A DNA stretch of 64,000 nucleotides from NCBI GenBank assembly GCA_963783945.1, contig CAWAPS010000024.1:372001-436000 (forward strand). Reading direction: 5' to 3'. The notes beneath the pieces are model-generated. The model saw only the letters and a list, made by a program, of their open reading frames with translations. It was not told where the DNA came from and did not search any database. The position numbers and the translations under genes were made by a program. Positions 54,583-63,370 of the stretch are shown here, in pieces. The DNA comes from CAWAPS01 sp963783945 (GTDB lineage: Bacteria > Actinomycetota > Acidimicrobiia > Acidimicrobiales > Palsa-688). Each line of letters opens with the position of its first letter. The first letter of the stretch is position 1.

Positions 54583-56151
54583 ATGCCTTCCAGGCGGCGG
54601 GAAAACCCGGCTGATCCGTTGGCCGCCATTGGTTGTAGCGAGGCGGTGGCGATCGCGTCGGGCGGTTCGAGCGTGGTCTATCGCGCTCGCCAGGAGGCCT
54701 TCGACCGGGTCGTAGCAGTGAAGGTGCTCACCATGCCCGCGGCTGAAGAAAGGGCCCGCCGGCGCTTCGAACGGGAGCTGGCGCTGGCGGGCAGGCTCAC
54801 CGGCCATCCAAACGTGGTCACGGTCTTCGCCAGCGGGTTCCTCGCCGACGGCCGGGGCTACATCCAGATGGAGTACTGCCCGGGCGGCTCGCTGGCCGAC
54901 CGGCTGACAGGGTCCGGGGTGCTGCCGGTCCGCGACGTGGTCGGCATCGGGGTGAAAATGTGCGGCGTTCTGGAGCTGGCCTCGAGAGAGGGCATCGTGC
55001 ACCGTGACGTAAAGCCGGCCAACATCCTGGTGACCCGCTTCGGGGAACCGGCCCTGTCTGACTTCGGGGTGGCGCTGGTTATCGGAGAGCTGACGGAGAC
55101 CACCCAGGGGCTCACCCCGGTGCACGCGGCCCCGGAGGTTCTCGAGTCTCGCCCCGCCGGGCCGCCCGCCGACCAGTGGTCGCTGGCGTCGACGTTGCAC
55201 ACGCTCCTGGCCGGCCGCCCGCCCTTCGCCGGCCCTGAGGGTGAGGGGATGCTGGCCGGCATGCTCAGGGTCATCCGCGATCCCGTCCCCGCCATCCCTG
55301 GCTCCGAGGTCCCTGACGGGCTGCAGAGCGCGCTCGAACGGGCGATGGCGAAATCGCCGGGCGACCGCTGGCCGAGCCCGGCGGAGATGGGTCGATCTCT
55401 CCAGGCCGTGGAGCGCCAGGCCGGTTGGCCGGTCACCGCCTTGCCCGTCGATGAGGTAGCTGACGCCCGCAGCGCGCCGCCCGCTGAGGCCGGGCCAGTA
55501 CGTATACCGTCCAACGAGCTGACGACGCCCCGCCCCCGCCTCGATCCCCGCCCCGACCGGCGGGCCGGCGGCCCACAGCCTCCGGCAGCCCCCCGAGCGG
55601 GAGACGGCGGGCCGGCGCCGCCCGGCGGATCGCTTCCGCTTTCGCCGCCGATCCCGACCTCGGCCGAGCCCACCGGAGTGTGGTCGAGGCGCAGTGATCC
55701 CACGCCACCGGCGCCGGAAACCCCGGTTCCCAAGTGGCGCCGGTGGCCGGTCGCGGCAGCCGGCGGTCTAGTGGTAGTGGGAGCCGTAATTGCGGTCATC
55801 ATCCTGACGACTTCCTCGGGGTCGTCGGGACCTGCGGGCGGGAAGCCGGCCCCGCGGCTGCAGGCGCCATCTCCCGCCCTGGCCGCGACCCTCGCCCCCC
55901 GCCACGTCGAAGTGGTCGACGAGCAGCCGTCCACGGTCACGATCCGCTGGGTAGACCCGAACAACGGGATCTATCCGTTTGTGGTGAGACTGTCGAACGG
56001 CTCGGTGCAGACCGCGGCGAGCACCACCCAGACCGTGGTTACCGGGCTCGATCCGGCGAAGGGTTACTGCTTCGTCGTGGGCGCCGTCTACGGGGTGGGC
56101 GGCCAGATCGCCGACGCCCCCCCGGTTTGTGTCCGCGGCGGCACCATGTGA
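54583..56151 (+). CDS. Membrane Ser/Thr protein kinase with extracytoplasmic Fn3-like domain
   Basis: 522 residues from the ATG at 54583. Kinase domain 20-280: glycine loop ASGGSSVVYRA, VAVKVL (Lys47), HRDVKPANIL (Asp142), DFG (160-162) and APE are all present, so it should be active. A Pro-rich linker (300-385) leads to one transmembrane helix (388-410) and an outer domain (440-522) with TVTIRWVDPN and VVTGLDPAKGYCFVVG, like a fibronectin type III fold. It converges on the transglutaminase-fold gene. It probably senses an envelope signal and phosphorylates FHA-binding partners such as the product of 63371. Confidence 0.92.
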   Translation: MPSRRRENPADPLAAIGCSEAVAIASGGSSVVYRARQEAFDRVVAVKVLTMPAAEERARRRFERELALAGRLTGHPNVVTVFASGFLADGRGYIQMEYCPGGSLADRLTGSGVLPVRDVVGIGVKMCGVLELASREGIVHRDVKPANILVTRFGEPALSDFGVALVIGELTETTQGLTPVHAAPEVLESRPAGPPADQWSLASTLHTLLAGRPPFAGPEGEGMLAGMLRVIRDPVPAIPGSEVPDGLQSALERAMAKSPGDRWPSPAEMGRSLQAVERQAGWPVTALPVDEVADARSAPPAEAGPVRIPSNELTTPRPRLDPRPDRRAGGPQPPAAPRAGDGGPAPPGGSLPLSPPIPTSAEPTGVWSRRSDPTPPAPETPVPKWRRWPVAAAGGLVVVGAVIAVIILTTSSGSSGPAGGKPAPRLQAPSPALAATLAPRHVEVVDEQPSTVTIRWVDPNNGIYPFVVRLSNGSVQTAASTTQTVVTGLDPAKGYCFVVGAVYGVGGQIADAPPVCVRGGTM

Positions 56152-56185
56152 GTGGGCGGACCCGGCGTTGGTGCCCGCCCGCGAT

Positions 56186-58498
56186 TCAGCGAGAAGCCAG
56201 GCGGCGACCGGGTGGGCCGGGAACGCGGACGATCAGCTCGCGAACCCTCAATCCGGCCGGTGTCGCCCGAACGACCGCAGATACCGCGACGTCGCTGGAC
56301 GCCCAGGCTCGAGCAGCCAGGACGTCATCGGCCTCACCGGCGTAGACCGCCCGGTCAACCAGTCCGGCGAGCTCCGTGCTCGCCTCGGCCGCCGTAGGCA
56401 CGAGCTCGGCCGCCCGGCGCGAAACCTCCGAGGGGGTGAGAGTGTCCACCGGCACCCGGTACGGCGCCAGAGCCTCGAGCAGCTCGCTCCAGGCTCCCAG
56501 CACCCGGCTGACCGGATCAGCGGCCGCCCGCCTACGAGCCCGCCGGCGCCGGCGGGTCACCGCTCTCACCCCGACCACCGCGATCACGATGACGGCGGCG
56601 GCCAGGACGGCGATGAGGGCCCACGGGGGTCCGCCTCCCGCCGGCTGGCGCCGGACCTCTGGCGATCCGGTAGGACGAGATGCCGGCAGCGAAGCGCGCG
56701 ACCGGGCGTTGGCCACCGTCTGCTGTACCTGGGCGAGACCCTGCTGGGCCACGGGCACGGGCGTGGTCCGCCCCGCCCCTTGTCCGGTCTGGACACCGGC
56801 GAGCGACGACGGGTTGGGATCGAACGCCACCCAACCGAGCCGCCCGAGGTCCACCTCGGGCCACACCGTGGCATCGGTCCCCGTGACCACAGTGGTGGCC
56901 CGGGCCCGGTCGATCGTCCCGGGAGTGAACCCGACCGCTAGGCGGCTCGGCAGCCCGATGCTGCGGACCATGAGGGCAAAGGCCGTGGCGAACTGCTCCG
57001 CCGTACCCGATTTGGCGGCCGACAAGGCAGACAGGCGGGCGCAGCTCGATCCCGGGATGGCCCCCGGGTCGAGACGGAAGCCGCCGCCGGCCACCAGCTC
57101 CTGCGCCACCGCCACGGCCTGCTGGTCGGGGCGTGCCAGCCCGGCGGCGGCCGAGGCGGCCAGCGACCGCAAGGAGGCAGGAAAGCAGGCCGGAACGGCC
57201 GTGAACGCCGCCACTGAAGCCCCGCTTCCGATGCCGGCAGCATCGAGAGCGGCCCGCGAGGGTTCGGACAGGCGGCCTCCGAGCGTGTAGCGGCCGGAGG
57301 ACCGGGGGGGCGCCACCAGGGCGGAGGAGCCAGGATCGAAGTCCAGGCCGGCGGGCGTCACCGATGTCGGCACCCCGGCGGTCGGCACCCACGGCCCTTC
57401 CAGGGCGACCACGTGGACGCTGACGCGAACCCCCGGACCGAGCAGCCCGCCCCGGACACCCGGCGGCAGGGTCAGGACGTTACCCGCACTGGAAGCGTGG
57501 GCATCAGTGCTCCAGCCGGTCCCGTCATAGACGTCGAGGCTGACCAGACGCCAGTTCACCGGGGCACGGAGCCAGGCCTGGTCGACCGAAGCGGTGAACA
57601 TGACGGTCCCGCCCTGCTTTTGCCAGGCCGGGAGCTCGTCGAGGGGGTTCGCTGCGGTGCCCAAACCGAGAGGCGGGGACACGGCGCGGCGCAGATCGAC
57701 CGGCTGGCGCACGCCGGCCAGCGGGAGGTGGCTGCCTACGCCGAGGGCGACGGCCAGGACCACCGCCCCGGTGGAGAGGGCCGCCACGGTCCGGCCCGGC
57801 GGCACCCAGACCACGCCTTCCCCGGCAGGCCGGGACACCATCAGGAGGTATACCGCAGCCAGCACCAGCGGCGGTCCGGCCACGGACGCGAGCGACCCCG
57901 GACCTCCGACGCCGAGGAGCAGGGCCATGAGGAGAACCAGCCCGGACGGCAGCAGAGCGTCGACCCCCGGCCGGCGGCGGCTGGCGGCGAGGACGGCCCA
58001 CGCCGCCGCCACCGTCACCAGGCCGGCCGCCAACGGGAGCCGGTCCGGCGTAGGAGGCACGGGGTCGCTCGTGGTGAGGATGCGGCTCCAACCGTGGAAA
58101 AGGGCCCCGACCCCACGCGTGACCCCGGAGCCGAGCCCGGCCGCGGGCGTGGCGAACAAGACGGCAGCCGCCAGCACCGACACCAGCGTGGCCGCCGCCA
58201 CAGTGGCCCCGGCCAGAAGGTAGGCGGCGGGGCGAGGGGGCGCCGGCACGGTGTCGCCTAACGGTGGGCTCACCGGGTCATCTCCTGAGGGGCCCGAGCG
58301 CACGACGGAAGCAGTCAGCAACCGTCGACCGGCCACCCCGGCGGCCGTTCCGAGCACAGCGGCGACCGTCACCGGCCCGGCCACGTCGCCCCACGTGAAC
58401 ACCCGCTGGAAGGCCGCCCCGGCGGCGAGCACGCAGAGTCCCGCCGGCACGGCCGGGACGTAGGGCGCCCAGGCCTGGGACGGCCGAACCCGGATCAC
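56186..58498 (-). CDS. Transglutaminase-fold membrane protein (DUF3488/TgpA-like) lacking catalytic Cys and His
   Basis: 770 residues from the GTG at 58498, overlapping the DUF58 stop (GTGA). Several N-terminal transmembrane segments are followed by an outer transglutaminase core, another transmembrane helix (WALIAVLAAAVIVIAVVGV) and a C-terminal cytoplasmic part. The usual GxCEQFATAFALM reads GTAEQFATAFALM (about 498-510, Ala for Cys) and DAHxWPEV reads DATVWPEV (Thr for His), while FDP (Asp) remains. It is probably a structural or binding protein rather than an enzyme, in the operon with MoxR and DUF58. Confidence 0.88.
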   Translation of the reverse strand: MIRVRPSQAWAPYVPAVPAGLCVLAAGAAFQRVFTWGDVAGPVTVAAVLGTAAGVAGRRLLTASVVRSGPSGDDPVSPPLGDTVPAPPRPAAYLLAGATVAAATLVSVLAAAVLFATPAAGLGSGVTRGVGALFHGWSRILTTSDPVPPTPDRLPLAAGLVTVAAAWAVLAASRRRPGVDALLPSGLVLLMALLLGVGGPGSLASVAGPPLVLAAVYLLMVSRPAGEGVVWVPPGRTVAALSTGAVVLAVALGVGSHLPLAGVRQPVDLRRAVSPPLGLGTAANPLDELPAWQKQGGTVMFTASVDQAWLRAPVNWRLVSLDVYDGTGWSTDAHASSAGNVLTLPPGVRGGLLGPGVRVSVHVVALEGPWVPTAGVPTSVTPAGLDFDPGSSALVAPPRSSGRYTLGGRLSEPSRAALDAAGIGSGASVAAFTAVPACFPASLRSLAASAAAGLARPDQQAVAVAQELVAGGGFRLDPGAIPGSSCARLSALSAAKSGTAEQFATAFALMVRSIGLPSRLAVGFTPGTIDRARATTVVTGTDATVWPEVDLGRLGWVAFDPNPSSLAGVQTGQGAGRTTPVPVAQQGLAQVQQTVANARSRASLPASRPTGSPEVRRQPAGGGPPWALIAVLAAAVIVIAVVGVRAVTRRRRRARRRAAADPVSRVLGAWSELLEALAPYRVPVDTLTPSEVSRRAAELVPTAAEASTELAGLVDRAVYAGEADDVLAARAWASSDVAVSAVVRATPAGLRVRELIVRVPGPPGRRLASR

Positions 58499-59638
58499 GG
58501 CCGGCCCCCGGTCGGCCACAGGGCCAGCACCGCCTCGGCCCGACCGGCGCGGCACACCTGCAGCCGGCCGAGCTGGCGGGCCGAGGACGCGTCGGCACCG
58601 ACCATCATCGTGCTGACCCGTCGGTAGCGGACCGCCAGCCGGTCGAGGCTGGCCAGGTCGTCGTCCAGGCGGTCACCGGTCACCAGCACTGCGGCGCTGC
58701 CGCCCGACTCCACCTCGAGGAGAGCCACCGCGTGCCCGAGGTCGCCGGTGTCCGCCAGTTGCACCCCGGCCAGAACATCAAGGGTGTCGCGAGCGCCGTT
58801 GGGGCGGAAGCCGGTGACCGAACCGGTCACCGTGTCCATGCGCACGGGGGCGCCCCCTCGGACCGCCTGTTCCAGGAGGGAAGCCGCCACCTCGACGGCC
58901 TCCTCGAACCAGGAGCTCGCCGGGTAGCTGCCCGCCCGGTCGTCGAGCAGGACCACCACCTGGGGGCGGTTGGTGTCGACGTGCTTTCTTGACCATGAGC
59001 GTGCCGGTGCGAGCAGTGGTGCGCCAGTGCACCATTCGCAGGTCGTCGCCGACGACGTAGGGCCGCAGTCCCTGGAAGGCGATGGTGCCCTCCGGGGCGG
59101 TGTCGTCCATCGGGCCATCCATCTCGATCGTCGAACCGGCTTTTCCGGCCGGCACCGGGTGGCTGCGAGGGTGGACCCACAGTCGAGCCACTTCGCCGAC
59201 GGGTCGTCGGCGGGCCATCAAACCAAAGGGATCGGTCTGGGCCAGCACGAGCGGTCCGACGTCGAAGATGCCACGCCGGTCCGTGGGCAGGCGGTAGGTC
59301 GAGGAGTGTTGCTGTTCAGGATGCAGGGCCGGTACGTCGAGGGAAACCACGCGGTCGCCGGCGCGGTCTTCGACGGTGAGGTGGGGGGCCCGACGCCGGC
59401 CGGAATTGGCAATGCTGACGAGGCCCAGTGCCGGGCTCCCCCGTCGCACCCGAACCGGCTCGAGCTGCCGGGACACCGAGAGGCTGGGGGGCCTGAGCAC
59501 CCAGGCTACGGCGGCGACCAGGAGCAGAAGCAGGGCGGCCCCGGCGACGGTGAGCTCCGCGAACCCGAGGGCCACGCCGCTGGCGTACAGGCCGGCACCG
59601 GCGGCCAGGGTGCCCCACCCGGACGCGGTCGGCCTCAT
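58495..59638 (-). CDS. DUF58 protein (VWA-like, two N-terminal membrane helices), frameshifted
   Basis: The ATG at 59638 begins MRPTASGWGTL, then hydrophobic segments, then the DUF58 motif YVVGDDLRMVHWRTTARTG. After LMVKK one extra base in the A-run (complement of 58985-58987) throws the frame; the other frame restores HVDTNRPQVVVLLDD and continues to the stop at 58495. DUF58 proteins work with MoxR ATPases in envelope or secretion maturation. The ATG is in frame with the upstream MoxR gene with no stop between. Confidence 0.82.
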
Positions 59639-60619
59639 GTCGGTGGTCGGCACGCGAACCGCCCTGACGACGTCGTCGATCAGCCGGTCGGTGGTGGCGT
59701 TGCTCAACGCGGCCTGAGACGAGAGAAGCAAGCGATGACCGAGCACGGCGTGGACCAGCGCCTTGACGTCGTCGGCCGTGGTGTAGCTGCGGCCGGCCAG
59801 CGCGGCCCGGGCCCGGGCGGCCCGCATGAGCGACAGGCTGGCTCGGGGGCTGGCGCCGAGCCGGACGTCGGGCAGGCGGCGGGTGGCGCTGGTCAGCTCC
59901 ACCACGTAGCCGCGCAGTACCGGGGCCACCCGGGTTCGGGACACGACTGAGATCATGCGCTGCACGTCCGCCGCGCTCACGACGGGCTGCAGGCTGGCCA
60001 GAGCCGGCTCCGAACCGTCGGCGGCCAGGATGTCCTCCTCGGTGCCGCTGTCGGGATAGCCCATGGTCAGCCGGACCAGGAAACGGTCCAGCTGGGCTTC
60101 GGGCAGCCGGTAGGTGCCATCCATCTCGATGGGGTTCTGGGTGGCCAGCACGAGGAAGGGGCGGGGCACGTCATGGGGACGGCCGTCAACGGTGACCCGT
60201 CGCTCGTCCATGACCTCGAGCAGGGCCGACTGGGTCTTGGGCGAAGCCCGGTTGATCTCGTCCGCGAGCACCACGTTGGCGAACACCGGCCCCGGATGGA
60301 AGGCGAATCGCTCGTCGTGCTGGTGGTACACCGTGGCCCCGGTGACATCGGAGGGCAGCAGGTCGGGGGTGAACTGGATGCGGTGCCAGGTGGCGTCGAT
60401 CGAGCCGGCCAGGGCCCGGGCCAGTGAGGTTTTGCCGACTCCGGGCACGTCCTCGACGAGAACATGGCCCTCGGCGAGCATGGCGATGATGGCCAGGGCC
60501 ACGGCATCGGGCTTGCCCCGGATCACCTTCTCCATGTTGTCGCCCACTCGGGCGGCCACGTCGGCGACCCACGTCGCGTCGTCGGCTGAAGCAGGGAGAG
60601 GTTCGGGGGTCGCGTTCAT
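59639..60619 (-). CDS. MoxR-family AAA+ ATPase, reading in-frame into DUF58
   Basis: About 327 residues from the ATG at 60619 to the DUF58 start. Walker A is PGVGKTSLA (about 59-67), Walker B VVLADEINRASPKTQ (about 112-126), sensor segment ATQNPIEMDGTYRLPEAQLDRF. MoxR ATPases are chaperones that act with DUF58/VWA partners. No stop separates it from DUF58, so this is either a fusion or the product of an undetected indel (ATGA is present at the junction). Confidence 0.85.
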
Positions 60620-60668
60620 GGGGATCAGGGCACAGGGCCGGGCGCCACCCCGGCTGCGGGGGGGCAGC

Positions 60669-63281
60669 TCACGTGTAGAAACTGAACTGCTTGGACGCGC
60701 CGCTCAGGCCGGAGGGGATTTTGCCGCACGGAGACAGCTCGTAGGACGTAAATGTCCCGTTATTGCCCTTTGTCTGGCCCTTGTATTCGCACACCTGACG
60801 GCTGGCCCCGTCTATAGATTTGGTGGACACGTAGGCGATCGGGTGGGGCGTGTCCGGCGGCTGATAGCCCTTCAACGCGGCCGGGCAGCCCGAGGCGCTT
60901 GTAACCAGGGCGTAGCGATCACCGGATACGGCGCCGCTGAAGTAAGTCGCACAGAGATACTCGTTGGCCTGGGCCGGGCGAAACGCCCCGGCCCGCTGAC
61001 TGCTGACCCAGCTGCTGACCGGGCTCGACGGCTGCTGCACCCAGGCTCCGGGCGACGTTGGACAGGCGTTGAGGACGGCCAGGTCGCCGCTCAGGACGTC
61101 TTCACACTCGACGGTACCGCTGCGGGCCCACGCCGTCCCGCTGGCCGTCGAGCGTGGGCCGCCGCCGACCGAGTTCAGGGCGTAGACGGTCACTTTCTCG
61201 TTGGTCCACGCCGGCGCGCTTTTGGTGACCGAGGTGCTGCTGGTCGCGGCAAACCTTCCGCCGCCAACGGAGATTTCGTAGCCGGTCACCTGGGGGCTGC
61301 CGGCGGCCGAGGTGGCGGCTCCCCACTTGATCGTGAGCTGCTTGTCGGCACCGGTGACGGTCAGGTTGCCGACCCGCCCGGGGGGAGCCCAGGTAGTGGC
61401 CCGGGTGGGGACGCTGGCGGGGCCACTGTTGCCCGACGAGTTGGTGGCGGCGACGGTGAACGAGTAGGTCCTGGCGGCGGCCAGGCCGGTGATGACGACG
61501 CTGGTGGAACTCACCGTGCGGGCCGCCGGACCTCCACGCACCGTGTAGCTGGTGATCGGGGTGTGGTACGGCCCGAGAGAGGGTTGTCGCCATGACAGGG
61601 TTATCCGGGCCGGGGCGGACTCGGCGGCCCGGACCGAACCGACCTGGCCAGGCGAGTCCTTGAGGGGAGTGGCGCAGGCCTGGCCCGCCGGGCTCAACGG
61701 CCCGCCCCCGACCTGGTTTATCGCCTGGACCTGGACGCACTGCCTGGTACCGTCGGCCAGGCCGGTCAAGGTCACCGTCGTGGTGGACCCGCCGACGCTG
61801 CGGCCGGCGCCGCTCGGCGCCGCGGTCACCTGGTAGCGCAGCACCGGGCGGCCCCCGTCAAAGGCCGGCGGAGACCAGGTGACGGTGACGACGCCATCGC
61901 CGGCGCTGACCTGGGTCACCGCCGGGACCCCGGGCACGGCAGGAGCAACGGTCGTCGCCGTGGGGGGTGAAGTGGAGCTCGGCGCGGACGGGGCGGGGGT
62001 GGAGGGCGGGCTGTTGGCCGCCGTGCCGTTAGCTTCGGTTAGCGGCGGAGCGGCCGGCGCTACCGGCGGCACCGAGACCGGACTCGCAGTCGACGGCCCG
62101 GTCACGGTGGCCGTCGGGGCCGGGTTCCGGCCCCGACCCGGCACCACCGTGGGCGGGCCTGGCCGGATTCCCCGCCGTTGCGGCACATGGTTGGGAGCCG
62201 GCGGAGTGTACTTGGCGATGTGGGTGACCGCGCCGTTGGAGTTGACCACCAGGGCTTGAGGTGAATCGATGCTGTTGACGAACACGAGGTTGTCCTTGGT
62301 GACCAGCTGGTTGGATCCCTGGGGAACGGGCACGGAGGCAAGCGGGCGTAGCGGGGCCAGCTCGATCGTCTGGAGCCGGTTGGCGCGGGAATCCAGCAGA
62401 TAGGCCTGGCCCTGTGAGACGGTCACCTGGGTGACCTGGGCCGCCGCGGGCAGGGTCAGGGACGAAAGCGACGGCGGGCTGGTGTCGATGTCCAGAACGT
62501 CGGTGCCCGCCACAACGGCCAGCTCGGGGCTCGACGCCGAGGCGGCCACGAGCGGGGACGTGCGACTGGATGTCGCCGGCAGCTGAACCGAGTGGACGCC
62601 CGGGTTCTGCAACGACTTCGCCGTCGCCGTCTGGGGGTCCACCGCCCATACCCCGTCGCTGGTGTCGGCGACCTCTACCAGATCGCCGGCGTGGCCGAAC
62701 GGGTGGCGAGCGACCCCGCCGGTGGAGTCGACCTGGTCCACCACCGCCTGCCCGGGGACCGGCACCCATATCGCGCCGGTAGCGTCAATGGTGGCCGTTC
62801 CGGTCGGTCCATCGAGCGGGATCTGATGCCCGATAGGTGCCAGAGTTGATGGGTCGAGCTGCTGCACGATGCCCGAGGAGTGGTCGACCACCCAGGTGGT
62901 GTCCGGACCGGCGACGACCTGGAGAGCGGCGACCGGGCCGGTTTCGGTCCTGGTGGTGGCCACTGCCAGCGTCGAGTCGTCGAGCCGCAACAACCGGCCG
63001 GTGCGCAGGTCGAGTACGTAGGCTCCGTCGGCCCGCTGCACCACCTCGAAGGGGTCTCCGGGCTTGCCGACGACAGCCTGGGCGTCGGTGCCGCCGCTGT
63101 AGCCATTGACGTGGGAGACAGTGCCCCTCGATCCGTTGCCGAGCCACGCCCCCCCGCTCAGCAGGCGCAAGGCGCTGGCCGGCTCGCCGGACCCGGTCAC
63201 CGCCAGCCCCACCACGGCACCGATCACAGCCGCAACTAGGGCTGTGATCGCGATCCGCCGCCGCGAACGCCGCCTGGCCAC
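60669..63281 (-). CDS. Membrane-anchored propeller plus fibronectin type III protein
   Basis: 870 residues from the GTG at 63281 (AAGGAG upstream). A basic start (ARRRSRRRI) and one transmembrane helix are followed by a repeat-rich region about 35-350 with strands like a beta-propeller (YVLDLRTGRLLRLDD, GVWAVDPQTATAKSL), a Pro/Ser/Thr linker (about 370-450), and three Fn3 domains (about 455-725; WSPPAFDGGRPVLRYQV marks the first). A Cys-containing end domain (VECEDVLSG, NACPTSP) closes it. It is the first gene of the MoxR-DUF58-transglutaminase run. Outer-surface binding protein; ligand unknown. Confidence 0.84.
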   Translation of the reverse strand: MARRRSRRRIAITALVAAVIGAVVGLAVTGSGEPASALRLLSGGAWLGNGSRGTVSHVNGYSGGTDAQAVVGKPGDPFEVVQRADGAYVLDLRTGRLLRLDDSTLAVATTRTETGPVAALQVVAGPDTTWVVDHSSGIVQQLDPSTLAPIGHQIPLDGPTGTATIDATGAIWVPVPGQAVVDQVDSTGGVARHPFGHAGDLVEVADTSDGVWAVDPQTATAKSLQNPGVHSVQLPATSSRTSPLVAASASSPELAVVAGTDVLDIDTSPPSLSSLTLPAAAQVTQVTVSQGQAYLLDSRANRLQTIELAPLRPLASVPVPQGSNQLVTKDNLVFVNSIDSPQALVVNSNGAVTHIAKYTPPAPNHVPQRRGIRPGPPTVVPGRGRNPAPTATVTGPSTASPVSVPPVAPAAPPLTEANGTAANSPPSTPAPSAPSSTSPPTATTVAPAVPGVPAVTQVSAGDGVVTVTWSPPAFDGGRPVLRYQVTAAPSGAGRSVGGSTTTVTLTGLADGTRQCVQVQAINQVGGGPLSPAGQACATPLKDSPGQVGSVRAAESAPARITLSWRQPSLGPYHTPITSYTVRGGPAARTVSSTSVVITGLAAARTYSFTVAATNSSGNSGPASVPTRATTWAPPGRVGNLTVTGADKQLTIKWGAATSAAGSPQVTGYEISVGGGRFAATSSTSVTKSAPAWTNEKVTVYALNSVGGGPRSTASGTAWARSGTVECEDVLSGDLAVLNACPTSPGAWVQQPSSPVSSWVSSQRAGAFRPAQANEYLCATYFSGAVSGDRYALVTSASGCPAALKGYQPPDTPHPIAYVSTKSIDGASRQVCEYKGQTKGNNGTFTSYELSPCGKIPSGLSGASKQFSFYT

Positions 63282-63370
63282 CGGCACTCCTTCCTGCACC
63301 ACTCGAAGGCGGTGGCGGAGCGTAGCACAGGCCCCGCGTTGAACCCCCGCTACCCTCGCCGGTAGTGCGG

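Noticed and set aside
60114..61595. Plus-strand open frame opposite MoxR and the Fn3 gene
   Set aside because: Gly/Arg/Ala-rich shadow of well-supported minus-strand genes.
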